Shown piece by piece: positions 7,006-15,250 of a stretch of 36,639 bases of DNA (its first letter is position 1; each line of letters begins with the position of its first letter). The stretch lies in assembly GCA_015232395.1 (NCBI GenBank), contig JADFZT010000047.1, positions 1 to 36,639 of the forward strand. The letters run 5' to 3'. Under the pieces are notes generated by a model. The model worked only from the letters and a program-made list of their open reading frames with translations. It was not told the DNA's origin and did no database searches. The stretch comes from Magnetococcales bacterium (GTDB taxonomy: Bacteria > Pseudomonadota > Magnetococcia > Magnetococcales > JADFZT01). Made by a program: the position numbers and the translations under genes.

Positions 7006-8409
7006 TCACTCTTTCAGCCTGGTTGTAAAGAGTTTTTTTTCTTGAAGGTTCAGGGAGTTCACCCCCATGGTTGATAAAAGCCGTTGCAAAAAGCCATGGG
7101 CGGCCAATCGTCCCAGCCCCCCATCCCGACAGGCGCGCTCCCCATAAAGCGAAACCCCATCCCCGGGCTGGTTCGGGGAAACCAAAATCACCGGCACCGG
7201 ATCACCACTGTGGCGACCCGTGGCAGAGGGGGTGGTATGATCGGCGGCTATGGCGATGCAGGCCTTGCCGGAGATCCGGACCAAAGGGGCCAAAGCCTGA
7301 TCGATCTGTTCAATGACCTTTTTTTTACCCAAGGGATGGCCATCGTGGGCAAAAAGGTCCGGCCCCTTGATGTGAAGAAATACCAGGTCGTGGGTTTTCA
7401 ATGCGACCAGGGCCATTTTGACCTTGGCCTCCAGATCGGTTTTGATCCCACCAGTAAAACGGGCATCCGTCAAAACCTTGAAACCCAGTAGCCGCCCCAG
7501 GCCAATCACGGTTCGCTCCCCTGCCACCACCGCTCCCTTGAGTCCCAGAGAACCGAGCACTCCCCTCCCCGACCAAGCCCCTCCAGCTTTGCGGGGCAGA
7601 AGGATATTGCCGGGCAAAAGCCCCTCCTCCAGCCGGCGGCGATTGATGGGATGATCCCACAACAGATCGAAGGAACGCTTCACGAACTGATTGACCGCCT
7701 CGGCGGCCTTCCAGGAGGCTTCGGTGGATTTCCCAGGTTGAGGCAGGCACGCCAACACACCAGCCCCCTCCCCCCCCGCACCGGGGTCTGCATCGGTGAT
7801 ATCGGCAGAGAGCCCCTTCCCCCTCAAAAGCATCACGGCCCGGTGGCCTGTCGCGGCTTTGATACGCACCCCGATTCCCTGCCACACCCCCATCTCCCGG
7901 TTCAGGGTTTCGGCCAGGGCGACCGTATCCGGAGGTTGGATGCGGCCCGCTCGGCGATCAATAATCCGCCAGGGGTTGCTTGAAGGCCTTTCCGTCGAAG
8001 GATCTCCCAAAGCAGGCCGGTCAGAGGACTTTTGCGCCAGGTCTTGGAGTTGGACTGTGGCAAAATTACAGCGGAGCGCCACATCCCCGGCTTGCAGTGG
8101 CCAACCGATCCCGGCTGCCTCGACCACGCCCCGGGCTGGCACTTTAGCCATGGAGGGAAAAAAGCCCATCAACTGCCCCACCCCCACATCGGTGGAGACT
8201 GCGATACCCGGCGCTATGGGATCCACAAGCCCTGTGAGGCCCTGCTCTGCCAACTGGTCCAGATGGGGGGTGAGTGCCGCTTCCAGGGGCGTTTGGCCCG
8301 CCAGTTCGGCCACGGGACGATCCCCCAAACCATCCAGTATGACCATCAATCCAGGCTGCTCTCTATTCACGGCATTCTTCCCAAAACCAGATATTGCCCC
8401 AACTCCCAC
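7006..8409 (-). CDS. apgM: 2,3-bisphosphoglycerate-independent phosphoglycerate mutase, archaeal (ApgM) type
   Basis: Interconverts 3- and 2-phosphoglycerate; alkaline-phosphatase superfamily. The 467-residue protein has LDGLGDRPV at ~25-33 (metal-ligand Asp26), TPHLDQLAEQG, GDVALRCNFATV, FLHIKGPDLFAHDGHP and ADHTTPSATGRHSGDPVPV, the last two holding the Asp/His metal ligands of the family. Aligning the conserved APGI segment by eye, the nucleophile of classical ApgM (Ser in PGSDTAH) corresponds to Thr73 in VSTDVGV. Thr is used as nucleophile elsewhere in the superfamily, so activity is possible but may be altered. The start appears to be GTG, with AGGAAGG 7 bases upstream. Confidence 0.88.
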   Translation of the reverse strand: MGVGAISGFGKNAVNREQPGLMVILDGLGDRPVAELAGQTPLEAALTPHLDQLAEQGLTGLVDPIAPGIAVSTDVGVGQLMGFFPSMAKVPARGVVEAAGIGWPLQAGDVALRCNFATVQLQDLAQKSSDRPALGDPSTERPSSNPWRIIDRRAGRIQPPDTVALAETLNREMGVWQGIGVRIKAATGHRAVMLLRGKGLSADITDADPGAGGEGAGVLACLPQPGKSTEASWKAAEAVNQFVKRSFDLLWDHPINRRRLEEGLLPGNILLPRKAGGAWSGRGVLGSLGLKGAVVAGERTVIGLGRLLGFKVLTDARFTGGIKTDLEAKVKMALVALKTHDLVFLHIKGPDLFAHDGHPLGKKKVIEQIDQALAPLVRISGKACIAIAADHTTPSATGRHSGDPVPVILVSPNQPGDGVSLYGERACRDGGLGRLAAHGFLQRLLSTMGVNSLNLQEKKLFTTRLKE

Positions 8410-8971
8410 CCCACAGCCTTCCTCTCCCCACTACTTCCATCAAACCCTAACCCTGTCCCTCAAACGCTGTCCACGCCATTATCATGCACCGATATTTCAG
8501 AAAATCTGAAAAAATCTCACTCCCCATTTGATTACATAACGCCAAAAATTTCCTCTGACCCGATATCACCCAAAAACCATATCAAATAGCAAACCGACTA
8601 TCCGCCCCCCTCTTGACTATTCACAAACATTTCAGGCAACACTGAAAAATCTCTTGTTCATCAACCATCTCAAAGGCCACACCCTCCCACCATGATCGGG
8701 ACGCAAGCCATCAGCAGGCAGACTTGTTTCCTCCCCAACCAAAGCCAAATGGCCCCTTCCCCAAAAAAAGTGAGGGTGATTGCGAATAATCCGTTGCCAA
8801 ACCCCCCAAACCCCCTTAATCTGTGCGCCCCGAGGGTCAAGGGGGTTTGGAAAGATTTGCCGGGAGACGAAATCAGCTGTTTTTATTCGTTCTACGGCAA
8901 TGGCCTGATGCATTGAATTATCCATATGTGCATCAGGAAACAGAGCACGATCCTTCTCGCCTAACGGTTAT
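8410..8971. other. Gene-poor intergenic region upstream of tRNA-Glu
   Basis: About 560 bases without a convincing gene. It is more A/T-rich than the flanking coding sequence. A minus-strand frame at 8632-8925 (97 codons) shows no recognisable motif and is not called. The region holds a small hairpin near 8486-8502 and a perfect 9-bp inverted repeat at 8904-8937 close to the tRNA. No transposase remnant or clear promoter was recognised. Confidence 0.5.
8904..8937. repeat. 9-bp inverted repeat 34 bases upstream of tRNA-Glu
   Basis: CCTGATGCA at 8904-8912 is matched by TGCATCAGG at 8929-8937, separated by a 16-base A/T-rich spacer. The arrangement (arms with centres 25 bases apart, just upstream of the tRNA) could be an operator or a cruciform-type site. 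Confidence 0.5.
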
Positions 8972-9047
8972 GTCCCGTTCGTCTAGTGGCCTAGGACACT
9001 GGCCTTTCACGCCGGCAACAGGGGTTCGATTCCCCTACGGGACGCCA
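8972..9047 (+). tRNA. tRNA-Glu (anticodon UUC)
   Basis: A complete cloverleaf. The 7-bp acceptor stem GTCCCGT (8972-8978) pairs with ACGGGAC (9037-9043), followed by discriminator G and an encoded CCA (9045-9047). The anticodon stem-loop CTGGC-CTTTCAC-GCCGG places TTC at positions 34-36, and the T arm reads AGGGG-TTCGATT-CCCCT. It is free-standing with no other tRNA next to it. Confidence 0.97.
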
Positions 9048-9058
9048 TTTTATATCTC

Positions 9059-9105
9059 AGCAGCACCTATTCCAAACTTGGGTCCGACCTGGATAGGGTG
9101 CTGCT
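9059..9105 (+). terminator. Hairpin downstream of tRNA-Glu
   Basis: AGCAGCACC (9059-9067) pairs with GGTGCTGCT (9097-9105), with further pairing of TATTCC against GGATAG inside. It lies 12 bases after the CCA end. There is no clear T tract, so it may be a terminator or a 3' processing hairpin. Confidence 0.45.
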
Positions 9106-9180
9106 CTTAAGGATAACGCGCCTCTGGCTCATCACGCCAAGCGCCGCCGCCTCTCTGGATCCGATTTTCGGGAACCTGCC

Positions 9181-9696
9181 ATGCCCCGTCAGCTACTCAT
9201 TATGCGCCACGCAAAGTCGGCCTGGGACACCAATGCCCCCAGTGACTTTGAACGTCCACTGGCCAAACGTGGACTACGGGACGCCCCAAGGATGGGCAGC
9301 TGGCTGAAAAAACAGAAGCTGACCCCTGATCTGGTGATCAGCTCTCCAGCAGAGCGGGCCAAGCAGACCGCCCAAATCGTCTCCAAGGCCATGGGCCTCA
9401 AAAAAAAGCGGATCCAGTGGGATTCCCGGGTTTATGGGGCGGGCACCGAAGATCTTCTGGAAATTCTGGCTGAACTTGCCAAAAAAAACAAATCAGTCAT
9501 CCTGATCGGCCACAACCCTGGTCTGGAGTTTCTCTACGCCTATCTGGTGGGGCCGGAAGGAATGATGGGCATTGATGCGGGTCTCATCAAAACCGCCACA
9601 GTCGTACAACTGGAAATGCCCGAAGACTGGAACGACCTGAAATCCGGTTCAGCCAAGCTGATAACGGTGCAAAACCCCGGAGATCTGCCCAGCTGA
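9181..9696 (+). CDS. SixA-like histidine phosphatase
   Basis: A histidine-phosphatase (phosphoglycerate-mutase-like) fold protein of 171 residues. MRHAKSAW with catalytic His10 is the SixA-type form of the RHG motif. Typical family segments follow: FERPLAKRG, ISSPAERAKQTA, and LIGHNPGLE with the second His. SixA removes phosphate from phosphohistidine in HPt domains or from the nitrogen phosphotransferase system; many relatives have unproven substrates. GGGAA lies upstream of the ATG. It is followed at a short distance by the M20 peptidase gene on the same strand. Confidence 0.88.
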   Translation: MPRQLLIMRHAKSAWDTNAPSDFERPLAKRGLRDAPRMGSWLKKQKLTPDLVISSPAERAKQTAQIVSKAMGLKKKRIQWDSRVYGAGTEDLLEILAELAKKNKSVILIGHNPGLEFLYAYLVGPEGMMGIDAGLIKTATVVQLEMPEDWNDLKSGSAKLITVQNPGDLPS

Positions 9697-9761
9697 CAGC
9701 CATACCGCACCACCTCCAAATCGTTGGCGACCCCAGCGTTTGACGGGCCATTCGAAAACCC

Positions 9762-11144
9762 ATGGAACAGACCCTCAAACACCTGCGTGCCAATCGCGCC
9801 GCCAACCTTGAAACCCTGAAACGCTATCTGGAATTTCCCTCGGTCTCTGCCAATCCCCAACGGGCAGGCGATATTTCCCGTTGCGCTGATTTTACCGCCA
9901 AACTCCTGAAACAGGCTGGGCTGGATGAGGTCGCTGTTCACCCAACCCCGGGCCACCCCCTGGTGACCGCTGCCTGGCGAGGTGCCCCTGGCAAACCCAC
10001 GGTGCTGATCTACGGCCACTACGACGTACAGCCCGAAGATCCCCTTGATGCCTGGGAGCAGCCCCCCTTCGCCCCCTGGATCAAGAACGACCGGATCATT
10101 GCCCGGGGTTCTGCCGATGATAAGGGGCAGATCCTGATGCACATCCAGGCCATCGAGGCCATGCGCCGGGAAAACCGCCCCCTGCCGGTCAACGTGGTTT
10201 TTTTGATCGAAGGGGAGGAGGAGATCGGCTCCCCCAATCTGCCCCCCTTCATTCAAACCCATCAAAAAGACCTCCAGGCCGACATCTGTCTGGTCTCCGA
10301 CTCCGCCATGTGGAGTACTGAAATCCCGGCGATCACCATGGGGCTGAGAGGTCTGGTGGTGATGGAGGTGACGGTCACCGGCCCCAGCCTGGATCTCCAC
10401 TCCGGTACTTATGGTGGTGCTGTCGCCAACCCCCTGGAAGCCCTCTCCCGAATGATCGCCTCCCTAAAAGACGATCAGGGGCGCATTCAGGTGCCGGGCT
10501 TCTATGATCGGGTGCAGCCCATCACTGAAGCCGAACGCCGGGATCTGGAAGAAATCCCTTTTGATGAGAAAGCCTACCTGAAAAAAATCGGCCTGGATAT
10601 CGGCTGGGGTGAAGAGGGACACACCCTGCTGGAACAGCTCTGGTATCGCCCCACTCTGGAGATCAACGGCCTTTGGGGGGGATTTACCGGGGCTGGTATC
10701 AAAACCGTCCTCCCCTCCCAAGCCCACGCCAAAATCACCCTGCGCCTGGTGCCGGATCAGGATCCCGCAGAAATGGCCGATCTGGTCTTGGAGCACCTGC
10801 GTCGCATTGCCCCCCCCTGGGTCTCGGTTGAAGCCAACCGCCTGCCTGGTGGCGGCTCAGCGGTGGTGGTCCCCCGAGAAATCCCCGCCATGGCAGCCGC
10901 CACCCAGGCGCTGACCGAAAGTTTCGGCCACAAGCCCCTCTTCATCCGGGAGGGCGGATCCATTCCGGTGGTGGCGGAATTTAAAAACCTTCTCAACGCC
11001 TACACCCTGCTGATCGGCTTCAGCCCCCCCAACGCCAAAACCCACTCCCCCAACGAAAATTTCCACCTGCCCACCTTCCATACCGGCACGGAAAGCCTGG
11101 TCAGACTGCTCCACCACCTGGGGGAACAGAATCCTTCGGCCTGA
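9762..11144 (+). CDS. M20-family metallopeptidase (dipeptidase type)
   Basis: A di-zinc amidohydrolase of 460 residues resembling carnosinase/PepV-type dipeptidases. GHYDVQPED has zinc ligand His86 and the following Asp88; RGSADDKGQ has the bridging Asp; LIEGEEEIGS has the catalytic Glu and the Glu ligand; VSDSAMW provides the next Asp; and the C-terminal THSPNE has the final His. The middle part (~200-370) is the lid/dimerisation domain with SLDLHSGTYGGAVANP, a very typical M20 dipeptidase segment. No signal peptide is seen, so it is probably cytoplasmic. Substrate cannot be told from sequence. Confidence 0.92.
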   Translation: MEQTLKHLRANRAANLETLKRYLEFPSVSANPQRAGDISRCADFTAKLLKQAGLDEVAVHPTPGHPLVTAAWRGAPGKPTVLIYGHYDVQPEDPLDAWEQPPFAPWIKNDRIIARGSADDKGQILMHIQAIEAMRRENRPLPVNVVFLIEGEEEIGSPNLPPFIQTHQKDLQADICLVSDSAMWSTEIPAITMGLRGLVVMEVTVTGPSLDLHSGTYGGAVANPLEALSRMIASLKDDQGRIQVPGFYDRVQPITEAERRDLEEIPFDEKAYLKKIGLDIGWGEEGHTLLEQLWYRPTLEINGLWGGFTGAGIKTVLPSQAHAKITLRLVPDQDPAEMADLVLEHLRRIAPPWVSVEANRLPGGGSAVVVPREIPAMAAATQALTESFGHKPLFIREGGSIPVVAEFKNLLNAYTLLIGFSPPNAKTHSPNENFHLPTFHTGTESLVRLLHHLGEQNPSA

Positions 11145-11297
11145 CTCCGCCTGGTCGGTTCACTACGGTACTTTCACTGACTAAAACTGAGCTTCCCCTC
11201 CAGGACAGCAGCCCACCCAAACCACCGTCATTCCACACTTTCCGCCCCAGCCAACCCAAAAAAACAGTCTCTCAAAAAATATATGGTTGCAAACATA

Positions 11298-11313
11298 CAT
11301 ACCGGTCGGTATG
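11298..11313. promoter_or_regulatory. Operator-like palindrome 1 (TetR-type)
   Basis: CATACC-GGTC-GGTATG: two perfect 6-bp arms around 4 bases. Spacing and dyad symmetry fit TetR-family operators, and the site recurs 29 bases downstream with the same arms, about 150 bases before the tetR start. Binding is inferred from position. Confidence 0.7.
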
Positions 11314-11326
11314 CTCTTCCAGCATA

Positions 11327-11342
11327 CATACCGGTTGGTATG
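11327..11342. promoter_or_regulatory. Operator-like palindrome 2 (TetR-type)
   Basis: CATACC-GGTT-GGTATG, the second copy of the palindrome at 11298-11313, differing by a single central base. Both copies are also preceded by CATA, so the repeated unit is ~20 bases. Two sites with centres 29 bp apart could hold two repressor dimers. Confidence 0.7.
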
Positions 11343-11465
11343 TTATAGGTAGACATCAAAGAAGATCTCTCAAAACGGTTGGTGTGTTGTCGATGGCTGT
11401 TGAAGCCGATCAGCTGACACTGATCCACGGTAGCCCATCCATCACACCGTCAGCTGGGGAGCACC

Positions 11466-12065
11466 ATGAAACGCAATGCCGACCAAACCCGGGAGCGGCT
11501 GCTGGAAGCGGCTCACTATGAGATCCATCGCAAGGGATTTCAAGCCGCTTCCCTCACCGACATCCTGTCTCGGGCCGGGCTTACCAAAGGGGCCATGTAT
11601 CACCATTTTGCCAACAAAAAAGCCCTGGGCTATGCCGTGGTGGAAGAGCGAATCAAACTCGACATGGAGGAGGTTCTCCTTCGACCGCTCAAAGAAAATG
11701 TGCACTTTATCGACGGTTTTCACCAATCCCTTAAAGATGGCTCCGAGCTGCACGGGGAGGACCTGGTCACCTTGGGGTGTCCGTTGAACAATCTGGCCCA
11801 GGAGATGTCCCTGATCGATGAGGGGTTTCGTTTGCGGTTGGATGCGGTTTTTCGCTGGTGGCGTGATCGGATGGCCGAAGGCTTCCGCCAGGCCCAGAAG
11901 CGAGGGGAAGTCCGCCGGGAGATCGACCCGGAAAAAACCGCCATCTTCATACAAGCTTCCATGGAGGGGTGTGTCAGCATCGCCAAAAATGCCCAGAGCC
12001 GGGAGATTTTCCAAAACTGTCTCACCTCCCTGAGCGACTATCTCAACACGCTACGCGCTACCTGA
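11466..12065 (+). CDS. TetR/AcrR-family transcriptional regulator
   Basis: A 199-residue regulator with an N-terminal TetR helix-turn-helix: TRERLLEAAHYEIHRKGF, then SLTDILSRAGLTKGAMYHHF and NKKAL, which is the classic YxxFxxK-type ending of the DNA-binding domain. The C-terminal ~140 residues form the ligand domain. It precedes the MMPL transporter by 30 bases on the same strand, so it probably controls its own operon through the twin palindromes upstream. The ligand is unknown; a substrate of the transporter is the natural guess. Confidence 0.93.
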   Translation: MKRNADQTRERLLEAAHYEIHRKGFQAASLTDILSRAGLTKGAMYHHFANKKALGYAVVEERIKLDMEEVLLRPLKENVHFIDGFHQSLKDGSELHGEDLVTLGCPLNNLAQEMSLIDEGFRLRLDAVFRWWRDRMAEGFRQAQKRGEVRREIDPEKTAIFIQASMEGCVSIAKNAQSREIFQNCLTSLSDYLNTLRAT

Positions 12066-12095
12066 ATCAAGCCCTATTCAAAAGGAATTATTCTC

Positions 12096-14381
12096 ATGTT
12101 GGAACGTTTTTCCCGAGGAGTCATTCGCCTGCGCTGGTTGATCATCCCTCTGACCCTGATTTTGGTGGCCGCAGCTGGGTCTGGGGTGAAAAATCTGCGA
12201 TTTGACAGCGATTACCGGATCTTTTTCAGTGAAGAAAATCCCCAACTCCTGGCCTTCGATGCCCTGCAAAACACCTATACAAAAAATGACAATGTCCTCT
12301 TTGTGCTGGCCCCCAAGGGGGGGGATGTCTTTACCGGGGAACTACTCCAGGCGGTGGTGGAGTTGACCGAGGAGAGCTGGCAGATTCCCTACTCCATCCG
12401 GGTGGACTCCCTCACCAACTATCAGCACACCCAGGCCGAAGAGGATGACCTGATCGTCGCCGACCTGGTAGAGGATCCCCTCTCCCTGGATCAGACGGCC
12501 CTGGATCGCATTCGTAATATCGCCCTCAACGAACCCCGACTTAAAAACCGCACGGTCTCTCCCCAAGGAGATGTCACCGGGGTCAACGTCACCATCCAAC
12601 TTCCCGGCAAACGGCCTGATGCGGAAGTACCGGAGGTGGCCGCCTTTGCTCGTCAGATAGCCGAAAAACTCCGCAACGCCCATCCCGATATTGAGATCCA
12701 TCTTACCGGCATGTCCATGATGAACAACGCCTTTCCCGAGGCTTCCATCAAGGATATGTCCACACTGATTCCGGGAATGTTTTTGGTGGTGATCCTGGTA
12801 TTGGGCACCCTGTTACGCTCCCTCTGGGCGACGGTGGGCACGGTGCTGGTTATCTTTTTGTCCATCATCACCGCCATGGGGCTTACCGGCTGGCTGGGCA
12901 TCGGCCTCTCCGGCCCCACCTCTGCCGCTCCCACGATTATTTTGACCATGGCGGTAGCCGATAGCGTCCATATCCTGATCACCTTTCTCACCGCTCTGCG
13001 ACGCCAAGGTTTGAATCGTAAAGAGGCGCTGCTTGAAAGCCTGCGCATCAACATGCAGCCGATTTTTTTGACCAGCCTTACCACAGCCATCGGCTTTTTG
13101 AGCATGAATTTTGGCGATGTTCCCCCCTTCCGGGATCTGGGCAATATCGTTGCCATGGGGGTGGTGGCGGCCTTCATACTGTCGGTCACCTTTTTGCCCG
13201 CCTTGATCTCCCTTTTGCCGGTCAAGGTCAGCTTTTCCCGCACCCGAACGGGGATGGCCATGGAGCGATTGGGGGATTTTGTGGTTCAGCGTCGTAACGG
13301 GCTTCTTTGGGGGATGTCGGCGCTCGCTCTGGGGTTGGTGGCTTGCATTCCCCTCAACGAACTGAACGACGAATTTGTCAAATATTTCAGTGAGGAAGTC
13401 GAATTTCGCCGGGCGACTGATTTTTCCTCGGAGCGGCTGACCGGCATCTATCAGATCGAATATTCCATAGAATCCGGTGAGAGCAACGGGGTGGCCAAGC
13501 CGGATTTTCTCAAGGATGTGGATCGTTTTGCCGACTGGTATCGCCAACAGCCGGAGGTGATCCACGTCAACACCCTGACCGACACCTTCAAGCGTTTGAA
13601 CCGCAGCATGCATGGAGACGATCCCGCCTACTATCGACTCCCCGAGGCCAGGGATCTGGCGGCGCAATATCTCCTGCTCTATGAGATGTCCCTCCCCTAT
13701 GGCCTGGATCTGAACAATCAGATCAACGTCGATAAATCCGCCACCCGCTTTACCGCGACCCTGCAAAACATCTCCACCAACGAAGTGCTCGCTCTGGCGG
13801 ATCGGGCCAAGGCCTGGCTCCAGGCCAACCTGCCCCCGGTGATGCAGGCGGAAGGGTCGAGCCCCACGATCATGTTTGCCCATATCGGCAAGCGTAACAT
13901 TCAGTCCATGCTCACAGGGGCCACCATCGCTCTGGTGCTGATCTCCGGGATTCTCATCATCGCCTTGCGCTCCATCAAAATCGGCCTGATCAGCCTGATA
14001 CCCAACCTGGTCCCCATGGGCATGGCTTTCGGCTTTTGGGGCATCGTGGAGGGAGAGGTGGGGCTTGCCCTCTCAGTGGTGACCGGCATGACCCTCGGTA
14101 TCGTGGTGGATGATTCGGTGCACTTTTTATCCAAATATCTGCGTGCCCGGCGTGAAAATGGCGGCCTCTCTTCGGCAGAGGCGGTGCGCTATGCCTTTGC
14201 CAATGTCGGTACCGCCCTTTGGGTCACCTCTCTGGTGCTGGTCGCCGGCTTTTTCGTGCTGACCTTTTCTTCCTTCAAACTCAACTCCGGCATGGGGCTG
14301 CTGGCCGGTATCACCATCTCCTTTGCCCTGATCGCTGATTTTCTGCTCCTGCCCCCACTGCTGATGAAACTGGAGGATTGA
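12096..14381 (+). CDS. MMPL/RND-superfamily transporter
   Basis: An inner-membrane proton-driven exporter of 761 residues with two-fold internal symmetry: a TM helix at ~12-30, a large periplasmic loop, five helices (~220-375), a helix at ~400, a second periplasmic loop, and five helices to the end. Acidic residues in the membrane core, MAVADSVHILITF and GIVVDDSVHFLSKY, occupy the RND motif that carries protons. Single-polypeptide RND proteins of this kind are linked to lipids, hopanoids or other hydrophobic cargo. The following LolA-like and barrel genes suggest that cargo is passed across the periplasm to the outer membrane. Confidence 0.9.
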   Translation: MLERFSRGVIRLRWLIIPLTLILVAAAGSGVKNLRFDSDYRIFFSEENPQLLAFDALQNTYTKNDNVLFVLAPKGGDVFTGELLQAVVELTEESWQIPYSIRVDSLTNYQHTQAEEDDLIVADLVEDPLSLDQTALDRIRNIALNEPRLKNRTVSPQGDVTGVNVTIQLPGKRPDAEVPEVAAFARQIAEKLRNAHPDIEIHLTGMSMMNNAFPEASIKDMSTLIPGMFLVVILVLGTLLRSLWATVGTVLVIFLSIITAMGLTGWLGIGLSGPTSAAPTIILTMAVADSVHILITFLTALRRQGLNRKEALLESLRINMQPIFLTSLTTAIGFLSMNFGDVPPFRDLGNIVAMGVVAAFILSVTFLPALISLLPVKVSFSRTRTGMAMERLGDFVVQRRNGLLWGMSALALGLVACIPLNELNDEFVKYFSEEVEFRRATDFSSERLTGIYQIEYSIESGESNGVAKPDFLKDVDRFADWYRQQPEVIHVNTLTDTFKRLNRSMHGDDPAYYRLPEARDLAAQYLLLYEMSLPYGLDLNNQINVDKSATRFTATLQNISTNEVLALADRAKAWLQANLPPVMQAEGSSPTIMFAHIGKRNIQSMLTGATIALVLISGILIIALRSIKIGLISLIPNLVPMGMAFGFWGIVEGEVGLALSVVTGMTLGIVVDDSVHFLSKYLRARRENGGLSSAEAVRYAFANVGTALWVTSLVLVAGFFVLTFSSFKLNSGMGLLAGITISFALIADFLLLPPLLMKLED

Positions 14382-14385
14382 ACCA

Positions 14386-15174
14386 ATGAAACGTATTGCC
14401 TGGCTTTTTATACTCGCTCTTTTGCCCCTCTCGCCCCTCTCCGCCGAGGCTCAAACCCCTGAGGAAAAGGGGCTTGCCATCGCCCGGGAAGCGGATCTGC
14501 GGGATACCGGATTTGCTGATCAGAGCAACCAGATGGTCATGACCCTGAAAAACCGCCATGGGGAGAGCAGTGTTCGCCACATGCGGCTCAAAGTGCTGGA
14601 AGTAGAGGGGGATGGGGACAAAAGCCTCTCCATTTTCAACCGCCCCCGGGATATCAAAGGCACCGCCATGCTCACTTTTTCCCACGCCACCGAGCCGGAC
14701 GACCAGTGGATGTATCTCCCCGCCTTGAAAAGGGTCAAACGCATCTCCTCCCGCAACAAGTCCGGCCCCTTCATGGGCAGCGAGTTTGCCTTTGAGGATC
14801 TGGGCAGCCAGGAGGTCGAAAAATATACCTACCGCTGGCTTCGGGACGAACCCCTGGATGGTCGGGACTGCTTTGTCATCGAGCGGATTCCAGCCTACAA
14901 ACATTCCGGCTACACCAGCCAGACCGTTTGGTTGGACAAACAGATGTATCAACCCTTGAAGGTGGACTATTTTGACCGCAAAAAAGCCCTGCTCAAGACC
15001 CAGACCTTTGGGGAATATCGCCAATATCTGGATCAATTTTGGCGGGCCCATGACATCCACATGGTCAATCATCAAACCGGCAAATCCACCCATCTCGAAT
15101 GGTCGGATGTGCAGTTCAAGACCGGCCTGTCTGAGCGGGATTTTAATCGCAACAGCCTGAAGCGGGCCAAATAA
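14386..15174 (+). CDS. Periplasmic LolA-like outer-membrane lipoprotein-sorting family protein
   Basis: A 262-residue exported protein with a clear signal peptide (KR, then a hydrophobic stretch, cleavage after AEA near residue 22). The body matches the LolA-like family often annotated as outer membrane lipoprotein-sorting protein: RLKVLEVEGDGDKSL, DQWMYLPALKRVKRI, and MGSEFAFEDL, the last being very typical. These open-barrel proteins bind acyl chains. The gene starts 4 bases after the transporter stop with GGAGG upstream, indicating tight co-expression. It is not LolA itself but probably a periplasmic shuttle dedicated to the adjacent MMPL transporter. Confidence 0.88.
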   Translation: MKRIAWLFILALLPLSPLSAEAQTPEEKGLAIAREADLRDTGFADQSNQMVMTLKNRHGESSVRHMRLKVLEVEGDGDKSLSIFNRPRDIKGTAMLTFSHATEPDDQWMYLPALKRVKRISSRNKSGPFMGSEFAFEDLGSQEVEKYTYRWLRDEPLDGRDCFVIERIPAYKHSGYTSQTVWLDKQMYQPLKVDYFDRKKALLKTQTFGEYRQYLDQFWRAHDIHMVNHQTGKSTHLEWSDVQFKTGLSERDFNRNSLKRAK

Positions 15175-15250
15175 TCCCAAAGAAGAGCGAGGAGGCTTTT
15201 AAGCTCAGCCCCTCTTTTCCCTCTTGCAAACGGTCCCCGTGGAGCAGCGG

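Larger units (their letters stand above)
11145..11465 (+). promoter_or_regulatory. Control region upstream of the TetR-led export operon
   Basis: 321 bases between the M20 peptidase gene and the TetR gene. The clear signal is a pair of matching palindromes (11298-11313 and 11327-11342) described separately. No gene is convincing here. The repressor ATG is preceded by a GGGGAG ribosome site. Confidence 0.6.

Noticed and set aside
8632-8925. 97-codon minus-strand frame before tRNA-Glu
   Set aside because: No domain, no convincing ribosome site, and sequence that looks like random translation of an A/T-rich spacer.
9059-9105. Integration (att) site next to the tRNA
   Set aside because: The hairpin is not a copy of the tRNA 3' end, and no integrase is in the window.
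11228-11428. Minus-strand frame across the TetR operator region
   Set aside because: It reads through both palindromes and shows no protein motif.
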